The notes beneath the pieces are model-generated. The model saw only the letters and a program-made list of their open reading frames with translations. It was not told the origin of the DNA and did no database searches. The position numbers were made by a program, and so were the translations under genes. From Chloroflexi bacterium CFX6 (GTDB taxonomy: Bacteria; Chloroflexota; Anaerolineae; Anaerolineales; Villigracilaceae), in NCBI GenBank assembly GCA_030263595.1, contig SZPG01000020.1, positions 26,375 through 90,374 on the forward strand: DNA of 64,000 bases, written 5' to 3'. Shown here piece by piece: positions 24,904 through 34,256 of the stretch (positions are counted from its first letter, which is position 1; the number at the start of each line of letters is the position of its first letter).

Positions 24904-25353
24904 CTACGCGTGGTTCGTCCATTCTCTTGCGAACTTCAGGATGCGCGGCTGGATGTAATACGCGTACGGGTTTGCGACCGGTCTCTGTTTGACGATCAGA
25001 TCCATCGCCTCGCGCGGATCGAATCCCTGGGCGATGAGGATGCACGCGCCCATCGCGGGTCCGCGGTGACGACCGTAGGCGCAGTGGGCATAGACCCTGC
25101 CTCCTTCGCGGATCGTTTCGAGCGCGGCACGCGCGCCCTGCTTCAACTTTCGGATCGAGATCGGGAAGAAGGGACTGTCTATCGAGCGGAGCCAAAGTGT
25201 GGAGATGGGCTGGGGATGGGGATCAGGGTTGGGTCCGAGCCAGAAGCGCATGTTGATGATCAGCCTCACGCCCAGCCCGCGCAAAGTCTCATAGTCTCGA
25301 AAGGAGGGTGTATTGCCGATAAAGAGGCGGTCGGTGATCTGCGAGAAGTTCAC
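24904..25353 (-). CDS. Dual-specificity protein phosphatase family protein
   Basis: 149 residues. The cysteine phosphatase loop is complete: HCAYGRHRG fits HCx5R, with a general-acid Asp candidate in the IDSPFFPI segment. N-terminal ITDRLFIGNTPS is typical of DSP folds. It probably removes phosphate from Ser/Thr/Tyr, a lipid or a nucleotide. It starts with GTG and has no clear ribosome site. It is upstream of and co-directional with the lipoprotein gene. Confidence 0.85.
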   Translation of the reverse strand: MNFSQITDRLFIGNTPSFRDYETLRGLGVRLIINMRFWLGPNPDPHPQPISTLWLRSIDSPFFPISIRKLKQGARAALETIREGGRVYAHCAYGRHRGPAMGACILIAQGFDPREAMDLIVKQRPVANPYAYYIQPRILKFAREWTNHA

Positions 25354-25446
25354 GGATAAAATGGTATCACAATCCCCGCGCAGAGCATCCGCCCCATGAT
25401 GAATCCAGTATTAGAGATCGGAAAGGAAACCCGGAAAAAACTTTGT

Positions 25447-25452
25447 TATACT
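25447..25452 (+). promoter_or_regulatory. -10 box of the dihydrouridine synthase gene
   Basis: TATACT 11 nt before the ATG, leaving an mRNA leader of about 5 nt. Confidence 0.4.
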
Positions 25453-25463
25453 TGCGTCGCTTT

Positions 25464-26426
25464 ATGAACGAAAATGGAACGCCCACTTTTTATGTCCGCG
25501 ACATTCCCATTTATGGGGACACGATCCTCGCGCCCATGGACGGTTACTCGGACTGGCCCTTCCGTTCGATCTGCCGCGCGCTCGGCTCCGCCATGAGTTA
25601 TACCGAATTCGTGAAAGTGGAGAAGATCCTCAGCCGCTCGAAGGAACCGGCGAAGAGACTTTACTTTGAGGAAGAAGAGAGACCCATTACGTTTCAAATC
25701 TACGGCGACGACCCGGACCTGCTCCTGAAAGCCGCGCTCAAAGTGCAGGAGTCGAACCCGGACATCATTGACATCAACATGGGCTGTCCCGCCAAGTCCA
25801 TCGCGGACCGCGGCGCGGGTGTGGGGATGATGCCGACGCCGTTGAAGATCGCCCGCGCGTTCAGGAAGTTGACCGCCGCGTTGAGAGTCCCAGTCACCGG
25901 AAAAATCCGCTTGGGCTGGGATCGAAATAAGAACTACAAGTTGATCGCGCGCATCGTGGAAGAGGAGGGCGGATCGCTCATTGCCATTCACGGACGCACG
26001 AAGGAACAACGTTACAGCGGGAACGCGGACTGGGATGCGATCGCCGAGGTGAAGTCAACGGTTCGGATACCGGTGGTCGGCTCGGGCGACGTCAGAACCG
26101 TCGCGGACATCCAGCGCATGAAACGGCACACGAACTGCGACGCGGTCATGATCGGGCGCGGCGCGATCGCCAATCCGTGGATCTTTGCCGGGTATGATCG
26201 CGAACAGGTCCCGCACGGGTTGTTGCAGGAGACCGTGCGCGAGCATTTGCAAAAGAGCATCCAGTTCTACGGCGAGGAGGACGGACAGAGACTCTTCCGC
26301 AAGTACGCGGTGCAATATCTGTTGCTCCGTACGCTCGACCGCCAGGCGCGCAAGGAAATTCTAAAGGAACGTCCCTCGGGGGAGTTTTTGGAGATGTTGA
26401 ATCAGGTCTACACCGCGATGGCGTGA
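25464..26426 (+). CDS. tRNA-dihydrouridine synthase (DusB-like)
   Basis: 320 residues. FMN-dependent reduction of uridine to dihydrouridine in tRNA. The TIM-barrel motifs are visible: LAPMDGYSDWPFR, IDINMGCPAKSIADRGAGVGMM with the catalytic Cys, KIRLGWD, IHGRTKEQRYSG, VVGSGDVR and MIGRGAIANPWIF. Length is normal. The ATG follows a -10-like box very closely and no ribosome site is apparent. It is followed after about 60 nt by radA, with a family B repeat between them. Confidence 0.94.
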   Translation: MNENGTPTFYVRDIPIYGDTILAPMDGYSDWPFRSICRALGSAMSYTEFVKVEKILSRSKEPAKRLYFEEEERPITFQIYGDDPDLLLKAALKVQESNPDIIDINMGCPAKSIADRGAGVGMMPTPLKIARAFRKLTAALRVPVTGKIRLGWDRNKNYKLIARIVEEEGGSLIAIHGRTKEQRYSGNADWDAIAEVKSTVRIPVVGSGDVRTVADIQRMKRHTNCDAVMIGRGAIANPWIFAGYDREQVPHGLLQETVREHLQKSIQFYGEEDGQRLFRKYAVQYLLLRTLDRQARKEILKERPSGEFLEMLNQVYTAMA

Positions 26427-26441
26427 ATGCAACGTACCAGA

Positions 26442-26480
26442 TCTCACCCCCGACCCCTCTCCTAAAAGGAGAGGGGGGAG
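26442..26480. repeat. Family B repeat before radA
   Basis: CTCACCCCCGACCCCTCTCC, a TAAAA loop, then GGAGAGGGGGGAG. It matches the copy inside mevalonate kinase, and here its right arm supplies the ribosome site of radA. Confidence 0.8.
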
Positions 26481-26486
26481 AACCTT

Positions 26487-27896
26487 ATGCCCAAAACCCA
26501 AACACGTTACGTCTGTCAACAATGCGGGCGCGTCGCCGCGTCGTACATGGGAAAATGCCCCCAATGCGGATCGTTCAACAGCATGGTGGAGGAGGTCGTT
26601 CACGACGAGTCTGCGAAGAAGACCTCTGCGGTTCGCGGACTTACGGGGAGGTCTGCTCCGCGTTCGATCGGCGACGTCTCCGCTGACGCCGAGGACCGCA
26701 TCCACCTGCCCATCGGCGAATTTGCGCGCGTGCTAGGCGGCGGGATCGTACCCGGCTCCATCGTGCTGGTCGGCGGCGACCCGGGCATCGGCAAGTCCAC
26801 GTTGATGCTTCAGATGGCAATGGAGATGGCAGGGCAAAAAAAGGTTTTGTATGTTTCGGGCGAAGAGTCTGAAAGACAGATCAAGATGCGCGCCGTGCGC
26901 TTGAACGGCAAAAGGGAATTGCCGAAAAACCTGCTGCTCGTCACCGAAACGAACCTCGAAGTCATCCTCAACCACATCAACGAGACCAAACCCGAATTGC
27001 TGATCGTTGATTCGATCCAAACTGTGTATCTCTCTGAATTGGATTCCTCTGCCGGGTCCGTGTCGCAGGTGCGCGAGTGTTCTTCGCAGTTGCGCGAACT
27101 GGCAAAAACGAGCGGCATCTCGGTCTTCGTCATCGGGCACGTCACAAAGGAGGGGGCGATCGCCGGTCCGCGCGTGCTGGAACACATCGTGGATACGGTC
27201 TTGTATCTCGAAGGCGACCGCTTCCAGGCATATCGCCTGTTGCGTTCGGTCAAGAACCGTTTCGGCGCCACCTCCGAAGTGGGCGTGTTCGAAATGCGCG
27301 AAGGCGGACTCACCGAAGTGGCGAATCCCTCCGAGGCATTCCTGGCTGAACGGATGGTCAACGCGGCGGGGTCTGCGATTGCCGTGACCATGGAAGGCAC
27401 GCGTCCCATTCTTGTCGAGATCCAGGGACTCACCTCCCCCACCCAATTCGGCAACGCGCGCCGCACCGCCAACGGCGTGGACTTCAACCGCCTGCTCCTC
27501 ATCGCGGCTGTGCTGACTCGCCGCGCGGGATTCAAACTCGGCGAGCAGGATATCTTCGTCAACGTGGTGGGCGGCTTGCAAATTGACGAACCCGCCGCCG
27601 ACCTCGCCATCGCGGTCGCCATCGCCTCCTCGTGGCGGGACATCCCCGTCAAGGCGGACGCGGTGTTGATCGGCGAGATCGGTCTGGCTGGCGAACTGCG
27701 GATGCCCGGTCAAATGCCGGCGCGCTTGAAGGAAGCCTCGAAACTCGGGTTCAAGACCGCCATTGTTCCAAAGGCTTTGCGGAAAGGCGAGGGGTATCCG
27801 AAAGGAATCGAGATCGTCGAAGTGCGGTCCGTGCATGAGGCGTTGAACGCGGCGCTCAAAACACCCGAACCGCCGAAGGGAAGAAAAATGGCATGA
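26487..27896 (+). CDS. radA: DNA repair protein RadA
   Basis: 469 residues. N-terminal C4 zinc finger (CQQCGRVAASYMGKCPQCG), then a RecA-like ATPase with Walker A G97-D-P-G-I-G-K-S-T105, the RadA-specific KNRFG (256-260), and a C-terminal Lon-protease-like domain. It promotes branch migration during recombinational repair. The start uses an SD-like GGAGAGGGGGG that belongs to the family B repeat. The stop overlaps the ATG of the next gene by 4 nt, so the deaminase is coupled to it. Confidence 0.96.
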   Translation: MPKTQTRYVCQQCGRVAASYMGKCPQCGSFNSMVEEVVHDESAKKTSAVRGLTGRSAPRSIGDVSADAEDRIHLPIGEFARVLGGGIVPGSIVLVGGDPGIGKSTLMLQMAMEMAGQKKVLYVSGEESERQIKMRAVRLNGKRELPKNLLLVTETNLEVILNHINETKPELLIVDSIQTVYLSELDSSAGSVSQVRECSSQLRELAKTSGISVFVIGHVTKEGAIAGPRVLEHIVDTVLYLEGDRFQAYRLLRSVKNRFGATSEVGVFEMREGGLTEVANPSEAFLAERMVNAAGSAIAVTMEGTRPILVEIQGLTSPTQFGNARRTANGVDFNRLLLIAAVLTRRAGFKLGEQDIFVNVVGGLQIDEPAADLAIAVAIASSWRDIPVKADAVLIGEIGLAGELRMPGQMPARLKEASKLGFKTAIVPKALRKGEGYPKGIEIVEVRSVHEALNAALKTPEPPKGRKMA

Positions 27897-28387
27897 CGCA
27901 ATATCTTTCACCCGACCTCAATGACCTCGACCTGGAAAAATTCATGCGCGAGGCGCTGGCGGAAGCCGACGCCGCCGGGCAGGCTGGAGAATTTCCCATC
28001 GGCGCGGTATTGACGCTGGACGGGGAGGTCATTGCGCGCGGCCGCGCCCGTCACGGCGAAACAAGGAGTCAACTGAGTCACGCGGAACTGAACGCCCTGC
28101 TGGATGGCGGCGAAAAACTGTGGACGGATTTCAGGCGGGCGATCCTTTTCACCACGGTCGAGCCGTGTCCCATGTGCCTCGGCGCGGTCGTCATGGCGGA
28201 CGTGCCGCACGTCGTTTACGCGTTGAACGACGCGGTGGTGCAGTCGAAGATCACCCTGGAATCGAACCCCTACATCCGGCGGCACATCAAAAGTTATTTC
28301 GGGGGAGTGTTGGAGGACGAATCGGCAAAGGTCATCGGAAAATACAATCCCAAAATTTTGAAATACATGCAGACGGGAACCCTGTAA
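27893..28387 (+). CDS. Nucleoside deaminase (TadA/cytidine deaminase fold)
   Basis: 164 residues. Zinc deaminase motifs: HAE (LSHAELNALL) with the proton-shuttle Glu, and PCPMCLGAVVM with two Cys ligands. It may deaminate a free base or nucleoside, or adenosine-34 in tRNA. The C-terminal half (SYFGGVLEDESAKVIG) does not match classical TadA, which favours a small-molecule deaminase. It overlaps radA by 4 nt. Confidence 0.87.
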   Translation: MTQYLSPDLNDLDLEKFMREALAEADAAGQAGEFPIGAVLTLDGEVIARGRARHGETRSQLSHAELNALLDGGEKLWTDFRRAILFTTVEPCPMCLGAVVMADVPHVVYALNDAVVQSKITLESNPYIRRHIKSYFGGVLEDESAKVIGKYNPKILKYMQTGTL

Positions 28388-28435
28388 CGCGACCCCTCCC
28401 CTCCTCCTTCGTATAACACACAGAAGGAGTACAGA

Positions 28436-29278
28436 ATGAACGTGAAAATCATTTCAGCAATACTCGTGCTTGCTTTGGCAGGCATGGCATGTGGTTTCGA
28501 CGTTGACCTGCCCGAACGCGTAACGCCCGGGGCGGAGGTGCAGGAATCCATAACGGTGCCAGCCCCGGGGGAGGGAGAGACGCGTTTGACCCTCTCGTTC
28601 GGCGCGGGTTCCCTGAGCCTGTCTCCCGGCGCGAAAAATCTGGTGGACGGCACGGCAGTCTATAACCTCCCCGCACTCAAGCCGGAGATCGTCAGCCGCG
28701 AGGGGAGCGTCGAGATCGAGCAGGGCGACCTCAAGGATCTCGTCAACCTCAGCGACATCACAAACCAATGGGATTTGAAACTCGGCAATACGCCGCTCGA
28801 CCTGACCATCAACGCCGGCGCTTACAGGGGCGACTACGAACTGGGCGGACTCTCGCTCACCAGCCTCACGGTCAAGGACGGGGCGGCGCAGGTGACCTTG
28901 TCGTTCTCGGAGCCGAACCTCAGCAAAATGTCCGTCCTGCGATACGAGACCGGCGCTTCGAACGTGACTTTGAGCGGGCTCGCCAACGCGAACTTTTCCA
29001 CGCTGATATTTTCCGGCGGCGCGGGCGATTACAAACTGGATTTCAGCGGCGAGTTGAAGAACGACGGCACGGTCAACATCGAAGCCGGGGCGGGCGACGT
29101 GCAGTTGGTCATCCCCAAGGGCGTCAACGCCAAAGTGACCGTGGAAAGCGCGTTCGCCAGCGTCAACCTCAGTTCGAACTGGTCGCAGAACGGGAACGAT
29201 TATTCCCAAAGCGGCGAAGGTCCCACGCTGACGATCATCGTCGAGATGGCGGCTGGCAATTTGACCATCACCGATTGA
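28436..29278 (+). CDS. Lipoprotein with toast_rack/DUF4097-like beta repeats
   Basis: 280 residues. Signal peptide with lipobox LAGMAC, then an all-beta protein whose second half has repeating INAGA/FSGGAGDYKLDFSG/IEAGAGDVQLVIPKG units, as in LiaF/toast_rack-type adhesin-like domains. These occur on proteins linked to envelope stress, but the function is not known. Start ATG has AAGGAGT upstream, and a strong terminator follows. It is 48 nt from the deaminase and may be its own unit. Confidence 0.75.
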   Translation: MNVKIISAILVLALAGMACGFDVDLPERVTPGAEVQESITVPAPGEGETRLTLSFGAGSLSLSPGAKNLVDGTAVYNLPALKPEIVSREGSVEIEQGDLKDLVNLSDITNQWDLKLGNTPLDLTINAGAYRGDYELGGLSLTSLTVKDGAAQVTLSFSEPNLSKMSVLRYETGASNVTLSGLANANFSTLIFSGGAGDYKLDFSGELKNDGTVNIEAGAGDVQLVIPKGVNAKVTVESAFASVNLSSNWSQNGNDYSQSGEGPTLTIIVEMAAGNLTITD

Positions 29279-29284
29279 TCACAG

Positions 29285-29330
29285 GGGCGGGCATTCCTGA
29301 GCGAAAGAAGAAGGAACCCGCCCTTTTTTA
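29285..29330 (+). terminator. Terminator after the toast_rack-like lipoprotein
   Basis: GGGCGGG (29285-29291) pairs with CCCGCCC (29317-29323), followed by TTTTTTA. Confidence 0.8.
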
Positions 29331-29467
29331 TTTCAGTTGTTTTAATTCGGCGTAAAAGGTCATAATTTGTCCGTGACCTCTATCACTTGCAGGGTATTTG
29401 CATCGGCAATAAAATCGTGTTAACAGACAGGTATTATCTATTTTGGCAGCGCAGAAAGAAGGAAACC

Positions 29468-29875
29468 ATGCAAATCACTCGTCAGGCTGACTATGCCGTT
29501 CGCGCCGTTTTGCATCTTGCCCGCGCCGGGAACACGGAACGCTCCGCCACCAGCGCCATCGCAAAGGAACAGAACATCCCGCCCTCGTTTTTGGCGAAGA
29601 TCATTTCGCAGCTTTCCATCGCGGGTCTGCTCCATACCTCGCGCGGCGCGCGCGGCGGCGTGACCCTCGCCCGCGACCCGAAGGACATCACCCTGCTGGA
29701 GGTGGTCGAGGCGATTGACGGGCCCATCCAGTTGAACGAATGTGTCGGCGACAGCGGCGCGTGCACGTTCGACGACAACTGTCCGATCAAACCGATCTGG
29801 TGCGACGCGCAGGAGGAACTGGTGCGGCGATTGAAGAACGCCACCTTCGCGCAACTGATCGAGATGCCTGTGTAA
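29468..29875 (+). CDS. Rrf2 family transcriptional regulator with three cysteines
   Basis: 135 residues. Winged helix (MQITRQADYAVRAVLHLA ... IPPSFLAKIISQL), followed by the ligand loop with Cys spacing C-x6-C-x5-C (NECVGDSGACTFDDNC), as in Fe-S containing IscR/NsrR. A fourth Cys lies eight residues further on. It probably senses redox, iron or nitric oxide through a cluster. The ATG is preceded by GAAGGAAA. It is a single gene ended by a hairpin, so its targets are unknown. The cluster type is inferred. Confidence 0.9.
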   Translation: MQITRQADYAVRAVLHLARAGNTERSATSAIAKEQNIPPSFLAKIISQLSIAGLLHTSRGARGGVTLARDPKDITLLEVVEAIDGPIQLNECVGDSGACTFDDNCPIKPIWCDAQEELVRRLKNATFAQLIEMPV

Positions 29876-29971
29876 GACCCTTCGAGCATACGAACAATTT
29901 CTTCTCCGGTTCCGATCAGGGATGCGATTGAAATGATCGCGTCGTGATCCGACTCCCTGAGAACGACTCAT

Positions 29972-30003
29972 CCCTCCCGGCGTATAATCGGGAGGGATTT
30001 TTC
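29972..30003 (+). terminator. Terminator after the Rrf2 gene, with TATAAT in the loop
   Basis: CCCTCCCG/CGGGAGGG arms and a T run. The loop contains TATAAT (29983-29988), which could also serve as a -10 box for the next gene. Confidence 0.7.
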
Positions 30004-30028
30004 GTTTAAGAGTGAAAGGATTTACATC

Positions 30029-30466
30029 ATGAAATGCCAGAACTGCAACCATGAAAACAACGCTGATGACAAATATTGCGGCAACTGCGGAATGACTTTG
30101 GGGATGACTTCTCAATCTGTCATGGATTACGAAGAAGAAATACGACGTTTTGCCAAGGAGCAGGCAGAGGCGAAAAAGTTTGAAGAGATGGAAGACCTTG
30201 ATCTTGAGAGCCCTACTGGTTTGCTCAAAGCACAATTGAGAATGTTGATTTCGATCTATCGAAGAGTGGAAAGACTGGAAAATAACGATAAACAAAAAAT
30301 TAGAGTTATAGATTTTGATATGCCATTTTGGTCGATGGTGAGCTTTGAATTTAAGGTAATCCTTGTTGGTCTCTTTTTTGTGCTTGTTTTTTCTTGTGTC
30401 ATTTTCCTGCTCGCTTCTCCAATTCTCAAAGGTATCATTTCCCTCCCGTTCATTTTCTCACAATAA
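30029..30466 (+). CDS. Zinc-ribbon protein with C-terminal membrane helix
   Basis: 145 residues. An N-terminal zinc ribbon (CQNC ... CGNC) is followed by a charged helical region and one strong hydrophobic helix at about 108-135, so it is likely tail-anchored with the ribbon in the cytoplasm. Its base composition is clearly lower in GC than that of its neighbours, which may mark a recent arrival. ATG with GAAAGGA upstream; the next gene starts 11 nt after its stop. Confidence 0.75.
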   Translation: MKCQNCNHENNADDKYCGNCGMTLGMTSQSVMDYEEEIRRFAKEQAEAKKFEEMEDLDLESPTGLLKAQLRMLISIYRRVERLENNDKQKIRVIDFDMPFWSMVSFEFKVILVGLFFVLVFSCVIFLLASPILKGIISLPFIFSQ

Positions 30467-30477
30467 GGAGACGCATC

Positions 30478-32130
30478 ATGCCCGGACCCAGACCTGTTCG
30501 CGCCCCGAGGGGCAGCGACCTCACCTGCAAGAACTGGCTCAGCGAAGCCGCCTATCGCATGATCCAAAACAACCTCGACCCGGAAGTGGCGGAGAAACCC
30601 GATGATCTCGTCGTCTACGGCGGGAGGGGCAAAGCCGCGCGCGATTGGGAATCGTTCGATGCCATCCTCGAATCGTTGAAGAATCTCGAAGAGGACGAAA
30701 CGCTGCTCGTGCAATCGGGCAAGCCGGTGGCGATCTTCAAATCGCACAGGGACGCGCCCAAAGTTTTGATCGCCAACTCGAACCTTGTCCCGCATTGGGC
30801 GACCTGGGAACATTTCGACGAACTCGCCAAAAAGGGACTCATCATGTACGGGCAGATGACCGCCGGTTCGTGGATCTACATCGGCACACAGGGGATCTTG
30901 CAAGGCACCTACGAAACCTTCGGCGCGCTGGCGAAACTCAAAGGTTGGAGTTCGCTCAAAGGAAAATTTGTTTTGACGGCCGGTCTTGGCGGGATGGGCG
31001 GCGCGCAGCCGCTGGCGATCACCATGAACGAAGGCGTCGGCTTGATCGTCGAAGTGGACCCCGAGCGCGCGGAACGCCGCCGCGCCATCGGCTACGTGGA
31101 TATGGTGGTGGACAACCTCGAAGAGGCGATGACTCTTGTCGAGGAGTTCAAGGATCAACAGGTTCCAAAATCAATCGGGCTCATCGGCAACGCGGCGGAT
31201 ATTTATCACGAACTCGCGGAGCGCGGCGTCATTCCCGATGTGGTGACAGACCAAACGTCCGCGCATGAGGCGTTGATGTACGTGCCGTCCGGGCTGTCGG
31301 TCACGGCGGCGGACGAGTTGCGCAAGTCCGATCCTGAAAAATATAAGAAGATGGCGATGGACTCGATGTCCAAACATGTCCGTGCGATGCTGGCTTTCCA
31401 AAAGGCAGGCGCGGAGGTGTTCGACTATGGCAACAACATCCGCCAGCAGGCGTACAACAACGGCGTGACGGACGCGTTCGAGTTTCCCGGTTTCGTTCCC
31501 GCGTACATTCGTCCGTTGTTTTGCGAAGGCAAGGGACCGTTCAGATGGGTCGCATTGTCCGGCGATAAAGAAGATATTTATGTCACCGATCGAGCCATCA
31601 TGGAGTTGTTCCCCAACGACGATCACCTGCATCGTTGGTTGAAGATGGCGAAGGAGAAAGTCCCGTTCCAGGGATTGCCCGCGCGCATTTGCTGGTTGGG
31701 ATACGGTGAACGCGTCAAAGCGGGATTGAAGTTCAACGAACTGGTCGCAAGCGGAAAGGTCAAAGCGCCGATCGTGATTGGAAGAGATCACCTTGATTCG
31801 GGTTCGGTCGCTTCGCCGAACCGCGAGACCGAAGCGATGAAAGACGGCTCGGACGCGATCTCAGATTGGGCGATATTGAACGCGCTCATCAACGCGGTGG
31901 GCGGCGCGACGTGGGTGTCTTTCCATCACGGCGGCGGCGTGGGGATGGGATATTCGCAGCACGCGGGGCAGGTCATCGTGGCGGACGGGACGCCCGAGGC
32001 GGCTCGGAGGTTGGAACGAGTTCTGACGACGGACCCAGGCATGGGCGTGGTCCGACACGCCGACGCGGGGTATGAGGTCGCCATCGAAGCCGCGAAACGT
32101 CACGGGATCAAGATGCCGATGTTGAAGTGA
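30478..32130 (+). CDS. hutU: Urocanate hydratase
   Basis: 550 residues. It converts urocanate to imidazolone propionate in histidine breakdown, using NAD+ as an electrophile. Motifs are typical: [43 protein letters not shown], and the C-terminal [18 protein letters not shown] with [16 protein letters not shown]. Length is normal. SD AAGGAG. None of the other hut genes are in the window, so the rest of the pathway must be elsewhere or missing. Confidence 0.96.
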   Translation: MPGPRPVRAPRGSDLTCKNWLSEAAYRMIQNNLDPEVAEKPDDLVVYGGRGKAARDWESFDAILESLKNLEEDETLLVQSGKPVAIFKSHRDAPKVLIANSNLVPHWATWEHFDELAKKGLIMYGQMTAGSWIYIGTQGILQGTYETFGALAKLKGWSSLKGKFVLTAGLGGMGGAQPLAITMNEGVGLIVEVDPERAERRRAIGYVDMVVDNLEEAMTLVEEFKDQQVPKSIGLIGNAADIYHELAERGVIPDVVTDQTSAHEALMYVPSGLSVTAADELRKSDPEKYKKMAMDSMSKHVRAMLAFQKAGAEVFDYGNNIRQQAYNNGVTDAFEFPGFVPAYIRPLFCEGKGPFRWVALSGDKEDIYVTDRAIMELFPNDDHLHRWLKMAKEKVPFQGLPARICWLGYGERVKAGLKFNELVASGKVKAPIVIGRDHLDSGSVASPNRETEAMKDGSDAISDWAILNALINAVGGATWVSFHHGGGVGMGYSQHAGQVIVADGTPEAARRLERVLTTDPGMGVVRHADAGYEVAIEAAKRHGIKMPMLK

Positions 32131-32168
32131 TCCGACGATTGGGAGGGGATCCAGGCGAAACCATTTTG

Positions 32169-32197
32169 TTGATTTTTGTTCCTGATTGTTGTATAGT
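32169..32197 (+). promoter_or_regulatory. Promoter of the TPR protein gene
   Basis: TTGATT (32169-32174), 17-nt spacer, TATAGT (32192-32197). The transcript should begin at about the ATG at 32204. Confidence 0.6.
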
Positions 32198-32203
32198 AAT
32201 ACC

Positions 32204-32230
32204 ATGCAAGGCGATGTAAATGGGCGCTGA
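32204..32230 (+). CDS. Possible leaderless 8-residue leader peptide
   Basis: MQGDVNGR and TGA. Its ATG is 6 nt after the -10 box, and its reading frame overlaps the ATG of the TPR gene (32220) in another frame, so ribosomes finishing here could restart on the main gene. Translation is inferred. Confidence 0.4.
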   Translation: MQGDVNGR

Positions 32231-33698
32231 AAAGCCGGATCCCCTGAAGAAGTTTTCCGAATCGTTGAAGGAAATTGGCGGCTATGTCGCCGCCATTTTG
32301 TTCTATATCCTCGCGTTGACGGGATACGTGCCTCCGCCGCTTCCGCAATCCTACTCTTCCACGGTCTCCACGCTGACGATCCTTGTCAGTGTGACGGCGT
32401 TATGGCTGTGGCGTTTTCCCAGGATCGCCGGAAAAAGACCAGCCGCATCATCCGGCATACTGGTTGCAGGCTCGAAACATCCGCCGGAATCTTCGGTCAG
32501 GGATTCGTTTCTTTTGCTGTTTCGTTCCGAGAGCAGGAGATCTTACAACATGCCGCTGGCGCAACGGCGTTTGGAGGGCGCGTTATTGTTTTCGTTGACC
32601 GCCTTTGCGATCGGCGTGACGGGCGCAAGGCTCCCCTCGATCGCGGGGGAGATCGGCGGTCTGCGCTGCCTGAAAACAGTTTCCGACGCCCCCAGAATTC
32701 TGATTGCCGACTTTAGTCCGCCGAATACCAATCAATTCGGGGACAGCCTGGCGAATTACATGGCGGCAAAGATGGAGACCCAATTGGAGGTGTGCAGGTA
32801 CAATCATCCCTTCGTCTTGTTCGACGAGGCGATGAATACGGGCGCGAGGCATCGCGCGGAACTTGTCATCTGGGGCAATGACAACGCTGGATTGCTGGAT
32901 GTCTATTTGACGCCCACCGCCCCCGAATGGGATATCTCCGATCCGCTGAAGGATGGCTTGTCCGCAAGAGACAGCAACAAGGAAGTGGCTTTGCTGGCGG
33001 AACAGATCGCGGCGGAAATCCTGTTCTTCCAGGGTCAGCCTGTGAGGGCGCGCGAAAACCTGAGCCGCGCGCTGGAGAACGCCGAAGAGTCGCAGGATTT
33101 GGGAAATGTCAATCCTGAACTGCTTGCCGACGGTCATTTTCTGCTTGGTCTCCTGTTCGATCCCAACCAGTATCCCGAAGGTTCCGATGTCCCGGCTCTA
33201 AGCCGGGCGATCGCGGAATACTCGAGGGCGGTCAGGTTGAACGAGACTTTGGAAGTCGCTTATTTGAACAGAGCCGCGTTATACATCCAAGGCGGCGATA
33301 CGGAAAAGGCGATCGCGGATTACGCCAGGGTGATCCTGATCGCCGATCATTCGGATCACAGGTTCGACGCGCATTTGCAGAAGGCGGAACTGCAATTGGG
33401 TAAGGGGATGTGTTCCGAAGTAATACCTGATCTGGAAGACGCCCTCCGAAGCCCGGACGCTGAAGGATATTATCTTTATCCATACCTTGTCCATGAATTG
33501 GGGAAGGCATATCTCGCGTGCGGGAATTACGGCGCGGCAGGGGACGCCTACAGGGACATAATTCAACTGGAAGCGGAATATGCGTTTTTATTCGCGGAGG
33601 AACTTAACGCCCTGGTTTCCAAAGACCCCGGAAACCAGGCGTTGGAGGAGGAGGTGAACAATATAATAGAGTATCTGGAGCAAGCGTCGCATCCCTGA
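32220..33698 (+). CDS. Membrane-anchored TPR protein
   Basis: 492 residues. Two hydrophobic segments (about 21-60 and 118-138) anchor it. Residues 150-230 form an alpha/beta module (RILIADFSPP ... ELVIWGN) of the kind found before TPRs in signalling proteins. From about 270 on there are at least three tetratricopeptide repeats (AIAEYSRAVRLNETLEVAYL, KAIADYARVILIADHSDHRF, and a third near 420). It is likely a scaffold; partners are unknown. No ribosome site is seen before the ATG, and a short leader peptide overlaps it. Confidence 0.75.
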   Translation: MGAEKPDPLKKFSESLKEIGGYVAAILFYILALTGYVPPPLPQSYSSTVSTLTILVSVTALWLWRFPRIAGKRPAASSGILVAGSKHPPESSVRDSFLLLFRSESRRSYNMPLAQRRLEGALLFSLTAFAIGVTGARLPSIAGEIGGLRCLKTVSDAPRILIADFSPPNTNQFGDSLANYMAAKMETQLEVCRYNHPFVLFDEAMNTGARHRAELVIWGNDNAGLLDVYLTPTAPEWDISDPLKDGLSARDSNKEVALLAEQIAAEILFFQGQPVRARENLSRALENAEESQDLGNVNPELLADGHFLLGLLFDPNQYPEGSDVPALSRAIAEYSRAVRLNETLEVAYLNRAALYIQGGDTEKAIADYARVILIADHSDHRFDAHLQKAELQLGKGMCSEVIPDLEDALRSPDAEGYYLYPYLVHELGKAYLACGNYGAAGDAYRDIIQLEAEYAFLFAEELNALVSKDPGNQALEEEVNNIIEYLEQASHP

Positions 33699-33740
33699 AC
33701 AGGGAAATGTTGCCCCGTTTTCTTATTTATGGAGGCTGAA

Positions 33741-34256
33741 ATGAAAGAAAGTTCGCGAGGTTCGCAAGGTCTTCCAGAGATCCCGGATTATCCGGATTCC
33801 CCCCTTCCACCCTGGATCCATTACGGCATCACGGCTTTTGCAGGAAAACAGATCCAGATGGAATTGGACCGTCTGGGCTATACCGGATACCTGATCGGAT
33901 TAAGCGTCGGGTATTCTCTGGACGGAGAGGATGCGCCCTCCTACGCCATGGAATTTGGACGCGTGCCGCCGCTCGATGTCGCGCAGGAACCCGAACCGAA
34001 GAATCCGCTGAGCGACGAGTTCGTGCTCGAGTTGCATGACCAGGTGAGCGTCCTGATCCACCAATACACCCCCGAGGAATTCGGCGACATGAACGTAACG
34101 TTGAGCGCAAATGTCAGCGGCTCCGAGTACACGGTGGTGGTCGTATGCCGTTTCGTCCAGGCTGGCGAATGCAGCCAGAACCCTCCCCATACCGACAAAC
34201 GAAAATGTTTGAAACGCCAGGACGGCGGGTGGAAGTGTTTGCACGCCTCATGTTGA
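33741..34256 (+). CDS. Hypothetical protein with Cys-containing C-terminal tail
   Basis: 171 residues, no signal peptide or membrane helix. The centre is predicted beta/alpha (DEFVLELHDQVSVLIHQYT ... VTLSANVSGSEYTVVVVCRF) and the last 30 residues hold four Cys (GECS, KCL, KCLHASC). The ATG at 33741 has GGAGG 6 nt upstream and is preferred to the one at 33729. It overlaps the start of the following small membrane protein. I do not recognise it. Confidence 0.65.
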   Translation: MKESSRGSQGLPEIPDYPDSPLPPWIHYGITAFAGKQIQMELDRLGYTGYLIGLSVGYSLDGEDAPSYAMEFGRVPPLDVAQEPEPKNPLSDEFVLELHDQVSVLIHQYTPEEFGDMNVTLSANVSGSEYTVVVVCRFVQAGECSQNPPHTDKRKCLKRQDGGWKCLHASC

